Shown here: positions 52,134 to 59,954 of the stretch, piece after piece
Layout: every line of letters starts with the position of its first letter
Position numbering within the stretch: the stretch's first letter is position 1
Assembly: GCA_910578795.1 (NCBI GenBank)
Contig: CAJTSD010000004.1
Location: 62,001 to 126,000 of the forward strand
Direction of reading: 5' to 3'
Source of the DNA: an uncultured Lachnospiraceae bacterium
Lineage (GTDB): Bacteria > Bacillota > Clostridia > Lachnospirales > Lachnospiraceae
DNA: 64,000 bases
Notes under the pieces: model-generated
The model's database searches: none
What the model was told of the DNA's origin: nothing
What the model saw: only the letters and a program-made list of their open reading frames with translations
Position numbers and translations under genes: made by a program

Positions 52134-53138
52134 ATGACCATATACGATGTTTCCGAGAAAGCCGGCGTATCGATTGCGACCGTGTCGCGCGTGTTGAATG
52201 GCTCGGACAATGTCAGCGCACAGACGCGCCAAAAGGTCCTTGCCGTTATTGAGGCATGTGATTACACACCGAACGCGTTCGCAAGAGGACTTGGCTTAAA
52301 CTCGATGAATACCATCGGCATTCTGTGTGCCGATTCTTCCGATTTGTATCTTGCAAATGCCGTATACCATGTGGAGCAGGAGCTTCGGGCAAACAACTAC
52401 AACTGTATCCTATGCTGCACGGGCTACGAGCTTTCCGACAAGCAGAAATACCTGAACCTTTTGGTGAACAAAAAGGTGGACAGTGTTATTCTTGTCGGCT
52501 CTCATTTCGTGTCCGGACAGGACAGCGATAACGACTATATCCGTGAGGCGGCGAAGGAAATTCCCGTGCTGCTGCTCAATGCGGATTTTGACTGCGAGAA
52601 CGTCTACTGCGGCATGTGCGACGACTTTAAGGCAACCATGCAGGCAACTACGTACCTATTGGAAACTGGTGTAGAGGACATTCTTTATCTCTACAATTCC
52701 AAATCCTACTCCGCACTGCGGAAACTCTCGGGTTATCAGAGTGCACTGACACAAAAAGGGATTCCCCTGCGCATGGAATATATGCCGTATTTTCCCGGAA
52801 GGAATTACAATCTATTGGCGATTGCGGACTTTCTTGCGGAGCTTGACCGCAGTATCCATTATCAGGGAATCATCGCTTCAAACGATTATCTTGCGATTGG
52901 CGCCGCGAAATTTGCGCACAAAAAGGGGCTGGATATTCCAAAGGATTTGTCCATTATCGGATATAACAATTCTATTTTAAGCACCTGCTGCGATCCGGAG
53001 CTGACCAGTGTCGACAACCGTTTGGAAACGCTCTGTCATCATATTGTCAGCACGCTGATTGGCATTCTCGATAACCGTGAAATGCCTCAAAAAGTGATTT
53101 TTTCAGGCGAACTGATTAAAAGAGGTACAACTCTTTAA
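52134..53138 (+). CDS. LacI family regulator (uronate genes)
   Basis: A 334-residue regulator starting MTIYDVSEKAGVSIATVSRVLNGSDN, a full LacI helix-turn-helix, then hinge and sugar-binding core. AGGAGG is nine bases before the ATG at 52134; the open frame extends 92 codons further upstream, but through the promoter and operators, with no LacI-like residues. It is followed after 35 bases by uxaC, so it likely controls this operon and perhaps kduI. Two AGCGCTTACA sites at its promoter suggest control by itself or by CcpA. Confidence 0.88.
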   Translation: MTIYDVSEKAGVSIATVSRVLNGSDNVSAQTRQKVLAVIEACDYTPNAFARGLGLNSMNTIGILCADSSDLYLANAVYHVEQELRANNYNCILCCTGYELSDKQKYLNLLVNKKVDSVILVGSHFVSGQDSDNDYIREAAKEIPVLLLNADFDCENVYCGMCDDFKATMQATTYLLETGVEDILYLYNSKSYSALRKLSGYQSALTQKGIPLRMEYMPYFPGRNYNLLAIADFLAELDRSIHYQGIIASNDYLAIGAAKFAHKKGLDIPKDLSIIGYNNSILSTCCDPELTSVDNRLETLCHHIVSTLIGILDNREMPQKVIFSGELIKRGTTL

Positions 53139-53173
53139 ATAAATTTAAATCAAAACAAACAGGAGGAAACAAC

Positions 53174-54589
53174 ATGAAAGCTTTTATGGATCAGGATTTC
53201 ATCCTTCAGACCCAAACCGCATCTGACCTTTACCACAAATTTGCGGAGACGACCCCCATTCTCGACTACCACTGCCACATCAATCCGGCAGAGATTGCAA
53301 ACGACCGCAAATTTGATAATATTACGCAGGTATGGCTCGGCGGCGACCATTATAAGTGGCGTTTTATGCGCTCGTGCGGCGTTGAGGAGAAGTACATGAC
53401 AGGCGACGCGTCCGACAAGGAGAAATTCTTCAAGTGGGCGGAGTGTGTCGGAAAGGCAATCGGCAACCCGCTTTATCACTGGACGCACCTTGAGCTGCAG
53501 CGTTACTTTGGTTACACTGGCGCACTCAACAAAAACACCGCAGAGGAGGTTTGGAATCTCTGCAACGCAAAGCTTCAGGAAAGCTCCATGAGCGTACGCG
53601 GATTAATCAAGAGCTCAAATGTTACCTTAATCTGTACGACGGACGACCCGATTGATTCCCTGGAATATCATAAGCAGATTGCGGAGGATGATACGTTTGA
53701 CGTGCAGGTACTTCCGGCATGGCGTCCTGACAAGGCGATGAATATTGAAAAGCCTGACTACTTTGACTATCTTGCAAAGCTGGCGGACGTGAGCGGCGTT
53801 GCCATCAATACATTCGCGGATTTAAAGGACGCGCTGAACAAACGTTTGGACTTCTTTGCATCAATGGGCTGCTCTGTTTCCGACCATGCGTTGGAGTACG
53901 TGATGTATCACCCTGCTACGGATGAGGAAATCGAAGCAATTTTCGCAAAGAGAAAGAGCGGCGCTGCCGTAACGCGCGAGGAGGAATTGCAGTTTAAGAC
54001 GGCATTCATGCTCTTTGTCGGCAAGCAGTATCACAGATTAAACTGGGTAATGCAGCTCCACTATGGCTGCAAGCGCGATAACAACACGCTGCGCTATGAC
54101 CAGCTTGGTCCTGACACAGGATATGACTGCATCAACAACTATGCGCCGTCTGCGGAGCTTGCGGATTTCCTCAATGCTTTAATCAAAACGGACGAACTGC
54201 CTAAGACGATTATCTACAGCTTAAATCCGAACGACAATCAGGCGATTGGCACCATTCTTGGCTGTTTCCAGGATTCTACGGCTTGCGCAAAAATCCAGCA
54301 GGGCAGCGCGTGGTGGTTCAATGATCACAAGACCGGTATGGAGGATCAGATGATTTCGCTTGCAAATCTTGGAAATCTTTCCGGATTTGTGGGAATGCTG
54401 ACCGACTCGAGAAGCTTCCTTTCTTATACAAGACATGAGTACTTCAGAAGGATTATGTGCAACCTGATTGGCGGTTGGGTAGAGAACGGCGAGTTCCCGG
54501 CGGATATGGAAATTCTTGAGGAGATTGTGAAGGGTATTTCTTATAACAATGCGGTGAAGTATTTTGGATTTGATTTGAAGACGGTATAA
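53174..54589 (+). CDS. uxaC: Glucuronate/galacturonate isomerase
   Basis: A 471-residue uronate isomerase of the amidohydrolase fold, which makes fructuronate or tagaturonate. The metal site starts with LDYHCHINP, and WLGGDHYKWRFMRSCGV and LICTTDDP are family marks. AGGAGG lies seven bases before the ATG. It follows the LacI gene directly and ends at a strong terminator, so the operon holds just these two genes; uxuA, uxuB and kdg genes must be elsewhere. Confidence 0.95.
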   Translation: MKAFMDQDFILQTQTASDLYHKFAETTPILDYHCHINPAEIANDRKFDNITQVWLGGDHYKWRFMRSCGVEEKYMTGDASDKEKFFKWAECVGKAIGNPLYHWTHLELQRYFGYTGALNKNTAEEVWNLCNAKLQESSMSVRGLIKSSNVTLICTTDDPIDSLEYHKQIAEDDTFDVQVLPAWRPDKAMNIEKPDYFDYLAKLADVSGVAINTFADLKDALNKRLDFFASMGCSVSDHALEYVMYHPATDEEIEAIFAKRKSGAAVTREEELQFKTAFMLFVGKQYHRLNWVMQLHYGCKRDNNTLRYDQLGPDTGYDCINNYAPSAELADFLNALIKTDELPKTIIYSLNPNDNQAIGTILGCFQDSTACAKIQQGSAWWFNDHKTGMEDQMISLANLGNLSGFVGMLTDSRSFLSYTRHEYFRRIMCNLIGGWVENGEFPADMEILEEIVKGISYNNAVKYFGFDLKTV

Positions 54590-54603
54590 AAATAACGATA
54601 AAG

Positions 54604-54635
54604 GAACCGGCGTTTTTGATGCGCCGGTTCTTTTT
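54604..54635 (+). terminator. Terminator of uxaC
   Basis: GAACCGGCG (54604-54612) pairs with CGCCGGTTC (54622-54630), followed by five T. Confidence 0.9.
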
Positions 54636-54667
54636 GCCTGTATTTTTCTTTGTTTTCCACACACTGT

Positions 54668-56338
54668 TTAAGGACGGCAATGCAGCACAAAAGCCTCATA
54701 CGGCTTTAGCGTCAGCTCCGCGCTGTCATACGAATTCTCGGTATTTGAAATCAGACATGCCGCTCCCACGAATCCTTTGGGCATGGTAAAATTGGTTTCA
54801 TAATCGCAAAAGCTGCAGACAATTAACAGCTTCTCATCATTCATTGTCCTGGTATAAACAAACAGCTCTTCACTGTCTTCTAACATTGCTTCGTACTTTC
54901 CGTAAACGATAATCGGATTTTCTTTTCTGAGTGCGATCAGCTTTTTATAATAGTGGAACACGGAATTAGGGTTTGCGGTCTGCGCTTTTGCATTAATCTT
55001 TGTGTAATTGGGATTCACCGCAATCCACGGCGTTGCTGCAGTAAATCCCCCATGCATTGAATCATCCCACTGCATCGGCGTTCTGGCATTGTCGCGGCTT
55101 TTAAAGGTAATGCAGGGCCAAAATGCTTCATGGGGTACCGTACCCTCACCGCACCATTCCCTGTATGCATTGACGCTCTCAATATCGCGGAACTCGTCAA
55201 CGCTTTGGAACGGATAGTTCGTCATGCCAAGCTCCTCACCCTGATAAATATAAGGCGTGCCCTGCATCATGTGCAGACAGGTTGCAAGCATCTTGGCGGA
55301 CATTTCCCAATATTGGGGGCGGTCGTCGCCAAAACGCGAAACAGCGCGCGGCTGGTCATGGTTATCCCAATAGAGGCTGTTCCATGCCTTGCCGTAAAGC
55401 TGCGTCTGCCAGTGTGACAGAATGTTCTTCAACGTGACAAGCGGCATCCTCTCATCCGTCCACTTTCCGTATTTCCCGTCCCCCTCCACATGCTCAAACT
55501 GGAATACCATATTCAGCTCATGCGTATTCTCACCGGCGTATTGCTTTGCCAGCTCAGTCGTTACGCCGCCTGTTTCACCGACCGTCATAATATCGTACTT
55601 TGACAACACTTTATCATTCATTTCCTGTATATAGTTATGGACATTGGGTCCATTTGCGCAATAAGGCTCAAAGCTGCCGTACAGACCATGCACCTCGCCG
55701 TCCGGCAGCTCTCTTGGCTTGGAAATCAAGTTGATGACATCCATGCGGAACCCGTCTATCCCCTTGTCGCACCACCATGTCATCATACGGAACACTTCCT
55801 CGCGCACTTTGGGATTATCCCAGTTCAAGTCCGGCTGTTTTTTGGAAAAGAGGTGCAGGTAGTACATTCCGGTTGCCTCGTCATACTGCCATGCCGAACC
55901 GCCAAAGCAAGAACCCCAGTTATTCGGCGGCGTCTGCGCGTCTTTGCCCTCGCGCCAAATATAGTAGTCACGGTATGCATTCTCTTTCGATTTGCGGCTC
56001 TCCATAAACCACGGATGCTCGTCAGACGTATGATTGACCACCAAATCCATTACAATTTTAATCCCGCGCTCATGGGCAGCCGCCAGCAGTTCGTCAAAAT
56101 CCTTCATTGTTCCAAACTCGTCCATAATGTCCTGATAATCACTGATGTCATATCCGTTATCGTCGTTTGGGGACTTGTATATCGGGGAAAGCCAAATCAC
56201 GTCGACTCCTAAGTATTTTAAATAATCCAGTCTGCTGATAATTCCCTGCAAATCTCCAATCCCGTCCCCGTTGCTGTCCATAAAGCTGCGCGGATAAATC
56301 TGATAAACAACCGCTTCTTTCCACCATACCCTGTTCAT
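54668..56338 (-). CDS. GH13 oligo-1,6-glucosidase-like enzyme (predicted alpha-1,6)
   Basis: About 556 residues, an intracellular GH13 enzyme. Catalytic residues: Asp200 (GFRMDVINLI), Glu255 (VGETGG), Asp328 (WDNHDQP). The residue after the nucleophile is Val, the mark of alpha-1,6-cleaving members such as oligo-1,6-glucosidases and dextran glucosidases. The paralogue at 19563-21254 has Ala there. I chose the ATG at 56338 with GAAGG eight bases upstream. It likely removes branch glucose left by phosphorylase and debranching. It has its own promoter and a leader of nearly 200 bases. Confidence 0.88.
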   Translation of the reverse strand: MNRVWWKEAVVYQIYPRSFMDSNGDGIGDLQGIISRLDYLKYLGVDVIWLSPIYKSPNDDNGYDISDYQDIMDEFGTMKDFDELLAAAHERGIKIVMDLVVNHTSDEHPWFMESRKSKENAYRDYYIWREGKDAQTPPNNWGSCFGGSAWQYDEATGMYYLHLFSKKQPDLNWDNPKVREEVFRMMTWWCDKGIDGFRMDVINLISKPRELPDGEVHGLYGSFEPYCANGPNVHNYIQEMNDKVLSKYDIMTVGETGGVTTELAKQYAGENTHELNMVFQFEHVEGDGKYGKWTDERMPLVTLKNILSHWQTQLYGKAWNSLYWDNHDQPRAVSRFGDDRPQYWEMSAKMLATCLHMMQGTPYIYQGEELGMTNYPFQSVDEFRDIESVNAYREWCGEGTVPHEAFWPCITFKSRDNARTPMQWDDSMHGGFTAATPWIAVNPNYTKINAKAQTANPNSVFHYYKKLIALRKENPIIVYGKYEAMLEDSEELFVYTRTMNDEKLLIVCSFCDYETNFTMPKGFVGAACLISNTENSYDSAELTLKPYEAFVLHCRP

Positions 56339-56539
56339 AGGCATTTCCTTCCTTTCCATCTGTTTATTTTTTCACGTGTTCTATCACACAGCTGTGCGAC
56401 CTGTTTAGATTGACATCCAAAAGTTTTTATTTTCCAAATTAAGCCTCCTCCGATGCATCCTGCGAGATTCCAAACAGCATTGAATAAAATCACGGTTTGA
56501 TAAATGACAGCGTTTTCAATCCTTCTAATGTATAGCTTT

Positions 56540-56568
56540 ATTATATGAGAGCGCCTGTAATTTAACAA
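56540..56568 (-). promoter_or_regulatory. Promoter of the second GH13 gene
   Basis: TTGTTA (56563-56568), 17 bases, TATAAT (56540-56545) on the minus strand. The leader (56533-56339) holds the palindrome CACAGCTGTG at 56387-56396 and no known riboswitch. The remaining intergenic sequence up to 56759 holds only the two terminators listed next. Confidence 0.75.
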
Positions 56569-56641
56569 GACATTTTTTCAACCTGTATTTTCCGCAATTT
56601 TATCCAATAAAAAACCAATCCCGGCTGATAGGATAAAAACA

Positions 56642-56656
56642 GGCGGGAATCCCGCC
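56642..56656 (-). terminator. Second terminator after the LRR gene
   Basis: GGCGGG (56642-56647) and CCCGCC (56651-56656) with TGTTTTTATCC after it on the minus strand. Confidence 0.55.
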
Positions 56657-56699
56657 AAAAAAATGAAAAAGGAGAACACATCAATGAACGGTAAAAATT

Positions 56700-56727
56700 C
56701 AGCCGGGACAGACTGCTGCCCCGGCTG
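56700..56727 (-). terminator. Terminator of the LRR gene
   Basis: CAGCCGGG (56700-56707) pairs with CCCGGCTG (56720-56727), followed by AATTTTT on the minus strand, 32 bases after the stop. Confidence 0.8.
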
Positions 56728-56759
56728 CGTATATATTTTATTTCGCATTTCATTGACTG

Positions 56760-58367
56760 TTACGGCTTCTTGGTCAGAACACCCACCGTGATTGTTCCAA
56801 GCTGCGACCATTTTTCAATGCCGTCCGATTTTTTGTACTCTTCTTTAATTCCGCTCGGCATAAAGTACACAGTTCCCACCGTCGGGATTCCCGCTTCGCT
56901 GACTTCTGCGGCATTATCCGCAGTGGCAAGAAACAGGTATTCTCCAGTTTCGTCATAGTCCGTGTCCGTATCATCCGCCTTTTTCTCAAAGCTTCCTGAT
57001 GTGTCCGCATAATCGTCCGCTCCAGCATAAGCCAGCGTCGCCCAAATGCCTGCATTGGAATGGTTCATCACCTGAATCCGGTTGATGGCGTCTGTCCTGG
57101 TATCCAGCGCTTCATTCTTCACGCTGTCATAGACTTTCCAGCCTGCCCCCGCCACGGTCTTATGCTCAATCGCGTCCCAGGTCGTGTTTTCATACTGGAA
57201 CGTCATTGCGCCCCACTCCACATCTACAGAGTAGACGGTCGCGTCCTCGGTAAAGCCAAGCACGTCGATGTCCGTATCGGCATAATCCTCCGCCGTCGGG
57301 TCAAAGTTCAAAGGTGCATTATAACCATAAATATATTCCCTCCAATTTTGCCATCCCGCATACTCTGTCATATAGTTGTTCAACGCTTTCATCGGAACAC
57401 GAATCCCCTTCTCATTTCTTGTAACAAACGCAGTGTCCTCGAATGCGAACTGTCCATTATAATTAGTGAACCGTGGCGGGCTTGTTCCAAGTATCGTTAC
57501 CTCTTCCAAACTGGTGCAATCACAAAACACACTATCCCCGATTTCTGTCACGCTAGCTGGTATCGTGATGCTTCGCAGACTTGAGCAACCCTGAAACGCA
57601 GCAGTCCCTATGATCGTCACTCCATCCAGTATCTTGACGCTCGGCAGACTTATGCAACTGGAAAACGCATGATCCCCTATACTCGTCACGCCATCCGGTA
57701 TCGTGATGCTGCTTTTCAGACTCATGCAACCGAAAAACGCATGATCCCCTATACTCGTCACGCTAGCCGGTACCGTGATGCTTTGCAGATTTGAGCAACT
57801 GGAAAACGCAGAATCCCCTATACTCGTCACACCATCCGGTATCGTGATGTTTTGCAGACTTTCGCAGAATTCAAATGCAAAATCCCCTATGCTCGTCACG
57901 CTATCCGGTATCGTGATACTTGTCAGACTGCTGCATCTGTCAAACGCATGATCCCCTATACTCGTCACGCCATCCGGTATCGTGATGCTTCGCAGACTAT
58001 CGCAGCCGTAAAACGCAAAACTCCCTATACTCGTCACGCCATCCGGTATCGTGACACTTGTCAGTTCATAGTGGCTTCGAAACGCGCTATTTGGTATGCT
58101 TGTCACGCCTTGCTCTATCGTTACGCTTTTAACAAAGATACGATAAGTCATTGCTTCTCCGATGGGCGCCCACTCCTCCATGCCCTCCTGATTGGAAATC
58201 GTCAGATGTCCGTCCGTGTCCAGCTCCCAGTCATCGCCGCTGGCATAAATATCGGCAGCGTACGCAGTCCGGGGATTGATACACAGCATTACCAGCGTAG
58301 CGGCAAATACCGGAAGCACTTTGCGAAAAAAAACGAAAAGCCGTCCTTTCTTTGCGGTTTTCTTCAT
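56760..58367 (-). CDS. Secreted BspA-like leucine-rich-repeat protein
   Basis: About 535 residues. A signal peptide (KKTAKKGRLFVFFRKVLPVF, cleavage near AYA-AD) is followed by a short lead domain and then nine LRR_5 repeats of 23 residues (about 79-286), each like ITIPDGVTSIGDHAFSSCSS. The seventh has 24 residues. The C-terminal 230 residues are acidic and strand-rich, with no LPXTG, so the protein is released or held by other means. Similar proteins bind host or bacterial surfaces; the ligand is unknown. GGAG is eight bases before the ATG. The promoter region has two direct repeats 21 bases apart. Confidence 0.88.
   Translation of the reverse strand: MKKTAKKGRLFVFFRKVLPVFAATLVMLCINPRTAYAADIYASGDDWELDTDGHLTISNQEGMEEWAPIGEAMTYRIFVKSVTIEQGVTSIPNSAFRSHYELTSVTIPDGVTSIGSFAFYGCDSLRSITIPDGVTSIGDHAFDRCSSLTSITIPDSVTSIGDFAFEFCESLQNITIPDGVTSIGDSAFSSCSNLQSITVPASVTSIGDHAFFGCMSLKSSITIPDGVTSIGDHAFSSCISLPSVKILDGVTIIGTAAFQGCSSLRSITIPASVTEIGDSVFCDCTSLEEVTILGTSPPRFTNYNGQFAFEDTAFVTRNEKGIRVPMKALNNYMTEYAGWQNWREYIYGYNAPLNFDPTAEDYADTDIDVLGFTEDATVYSVDVEWGAMTFQYENTTWDAIEHKTVAGAGWKVYDSVKNEALDTRTDAINRIQVMNHSNAGIWATLAYAGADDYADTSGSFEKKADDTDTDYDETGEYLFLATADNAAEVSEAGIPTVGTVYFMPSGIKEEYKKSDGIEKWSQLGTITVGVLTKKP
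57509..58133 (-). repeat. Tandem 69-bp LRR-coding repeats
   Basis: Nine 69-base units, one with three extra bases, share long identical stretches such as ATCCCCTATACTCGTCACG on the plus strand. The DNA is more alike than needed for the protein, which points to recent expansion or exchange between units. Confidence 0.8.
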
Positions 58368-58458
58368 TTCTTTCACTCCTTTCTTTAAATATCAGTTCAT
58401 TTTTCGCATAATAATGCTAATACTACATTATCATATTCCAAAAAAATTTCCAGCGTTT

Positions 58459-58498
58459 GGGTACGGATTGCATTTTTGGGGGTACGGATTGCATTTTT
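58459..58498. promoter_or_regulatory. Direct repeats 21 bases apart upstream of the LRR gene
   Basis: GGGTACGGATTGCATTTTT occurs at 58459-58477 and 58480-58498, exactly 21 bases apart. On the minus strand they end where the -35 box should be for a TATGAT at 58430-58435; that -35 is poor. Two-turn direct repeats over a weak -35 are typical of LytTR-type activators. Confidence 0.55.
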
Positions 58499-58555
58499 TC
58501 AGGAAGGTTCACACGAAAAAGGTCTGCAATTGGTTTGAGCAAAAATCAATGAAAA

Positions 58556-58834
58556 TCAAATATGGTACACCACCCCAAAAACCGCCTGCGGAACGCTTGT
58601 CATAAACGTGACCGTTTTATCGTCCGCGTCTAAATCCTCCAAAATCTCAACGGTTCCCTGACCTGTGGATATAATCCGAAACGTTCGTCCCGCCAAAACC
58701 CATTCGTTTGGAAGCGTAAAATACCCGTCCGCAGAACCGCTAAGCAGTTCGCAAAACGAAGTGTAACGGTTTCCATATTCCTTTTGCCATTTTGATAAAC
58801 CATACTCCTTTCTCTCCTGACCGCCAATCCTGCC
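58556..58834 (-). pseudogene. Orphan 92-codon frame without start, after the ABC ATPase
   Basis: Directly after the TGA of the ATPase gene the same frame stays open for 92 codons, reading RKEYGLSKWQKEYGNRYTSF, then SADGYFTLPNEWVLAGRTFR, TVEILEDLDADDKTVTFMTS and ending VVYHI. The composition is that of a folded protein, but there is no ATG, GTG or TTG before about codon 45. AAAGGAG lies close to where a start would be expected, followed by ATGs in the other two frames. It may be a gene that lost its start, or needs a frameshift, or a read-through tail of the ATPase. I do not recognise the family. Confidence 0.45.
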
Positions 58835-59521
58835 TCATGGCTCCTGATATTGTGACAGACACCCGTCCACAATCCGCACAATGCGCTGCGCCGCCTTTGC
58901 CACCTTTAAGTCGTGCGTAATCATGACAATCGTATTGCCCAATCGGTTCAGATTGTCAAAAAGCTTTAATACCTCCTGTCCGCTTGCGCTGTCAAGCGCG
59001 CCTGTCGGCTCGTCGGCAAGAAGGATTGCAGGCTCGCTCGCCAAAGCCCGCGCAATGGATACCCGCTGTTTCTGACCACCCGAAAGCTCGTTTGGCTTGT
59101 GGTCCAGTCTGTGCGCAATGCCCAAAAGCTTCACAATCTCACTGCATTTCTTTTTTGCCTCCCTGTGCCCCATTCCGCGTATCAGCAAGGGCATGATAAT
59201 GTTCTGCATGACGTTATACGTCGGTATCAGTTGATAATTTTGAAAAATAAATCCAATCTCCTGATTGCGCACCTGTGTCAGCTCGCTTTCCTTCGTTTCA
59301 TGGATTGCCCTGCCGTTCAGATAATATTCGCCCGAATCCAGCAGGTCCATGCAGCCGATAATGTTCATAAGCGTTGTTTTTCCTGAACCCGACGGTCCAA
59401 GGATTGCTACAAACTCGCCTTTTTTCACCGTAAAATCAATATCCTTTAAAACGGGAACCGTATCGTCGCCAAGCTGATACCCCTTATTGACCGCCTTGAT
59501 TTCAATGATTTTTTCTTCCAC
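58835..59521 (-). CDS. ABC transporter ATPase, MacB/LolD type
   Basis: A 228-residue ATPase with Walker A GPSGSGKTTL, Q-loop FIFQNYQLIPTYNV, signature LSGGQKQRVSIARAL, Walker B ILLADEPTGALDS and H-loop MITHD, all intact. It belongs to the group that powers MacB-type mechanotransmission exporters. The GTG at 59521 is six bases after AGGAGG; an ATG seven codons earlier overlaps the preceding gene. It works with the permease at 59955-61301 and the two adaptors upstream. Confidence 0.92.
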   Translation of the reverse strand: MEEKIIEIKAVNKGYQLGDDTVPVLKDIDFTVKKGEFVAILGPSGSGKTTLMNIIGCMDLLDSGEYYLNGRAIHETKESELTQVRNQEIGFIFQNYQLIPTYNVMQNIIMPLLIRGMGHREAKKKCSEIVKLLGIAHRLDHKPNELSGGQKQRVSIARALASEPAILLADEPTGALDSASGQEVLKLFDNLNRLGNTIVMITHDLKVAKAAQRIVRIVDGCLSQYQEP

Positions 59522-59531
59522 CGGACGCCTC

Positions 59532-59936
59532 CTATTCCACAATCCATATTTTTAGCAGCACGTCGCTGCCGCTGTCGTCTTTTTGCAAAAGCATCTTGAT
59601 ACGGTCGCCGCCCGCAAGACGCGAAAATGTCGTGACCGTCCCAAGCTTTGTTTCGACCTGCGTCCCTACGGGAATCTGCATTTGTCCCGTTTCGTCCGTT
59701 TCCGCATAGGCGCCGGACTTATCCTGCGTCTGTGTCTGCGGCTCCAATACCGCATACTGCATTTCATTGCCCGAAATGGACGTAATTTTTGCATACCGAA
59801 ACGACTGCCCGTTCTCCAAAACAGGCTCCTGCCCCTCCTGCGCCGCAAAAACATGTTTTTGCCAAAGAACGCACGTTCCCACTCCTGCCGCCGCAAGGAA
59901 AACAACCGCAAAAAGCACAATATACTTTTTCGCCAT
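59532..59936 (-). CDS. Small membrane-anchored protein of the exporter locus
   Basis: A 134-residue protein with one N-terminal membrane helix (about 5-24) and a soluble outside domain with strands (FRYAKITSISGNEMQYAVLE, GTQVETKLGTVTTFSRLAGG, DVLLKIWIVE). I do not recognise a family. GGAG is six to seven bases before the ATG. It lies between permease and ATPase genes with gaps of about 20 and 10 bases, so it is very likely part of the exporter unit, perhaps as an extra contact to the adaptors. Confidence 0.6.
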   Translation of the reverse strand: MAKKYIVLFAVVFLAAAGVGTCVLWQKHVFAAQEGQEPVLENGQSFRYAKITSISGNEMQYAVLEPQTQTQDKSGAYAETDETGQMQIPVGTQVETKLGTVTTFSRLAGGDRIKMLLQKDDSGSDVLLKIWIVE

Positions 59937-59954
59937 AACCCTACTCCTTTCCGT

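Noticed and set aside
56684..56791. Plus-strand 35-codon frame MNGKNSAGTD.. with a well placed AAAGGAG.
   Set aside because: Its middle is the terminator hairpin of the LRR gene and its end lies antisense to that gene; composition is that of a hairpin, not a protein. Good spacing alone is not enough.
57509..58133. Regular repeats that could suggest a CRISPR array.
   Set aside because: Repeat and spacer lengths do not fit; the units are 69 bases, in frame and code for LRR_5 repeats.
58630..58881. Minus-strand 83-codon frame MCGLWTGVCHN.. overlapping the ATPase end.
   Set aside because: Arg/Phe-rich and without protein-like pattern. The frame of 58556-58834 in the same DNA is far more protein-like.
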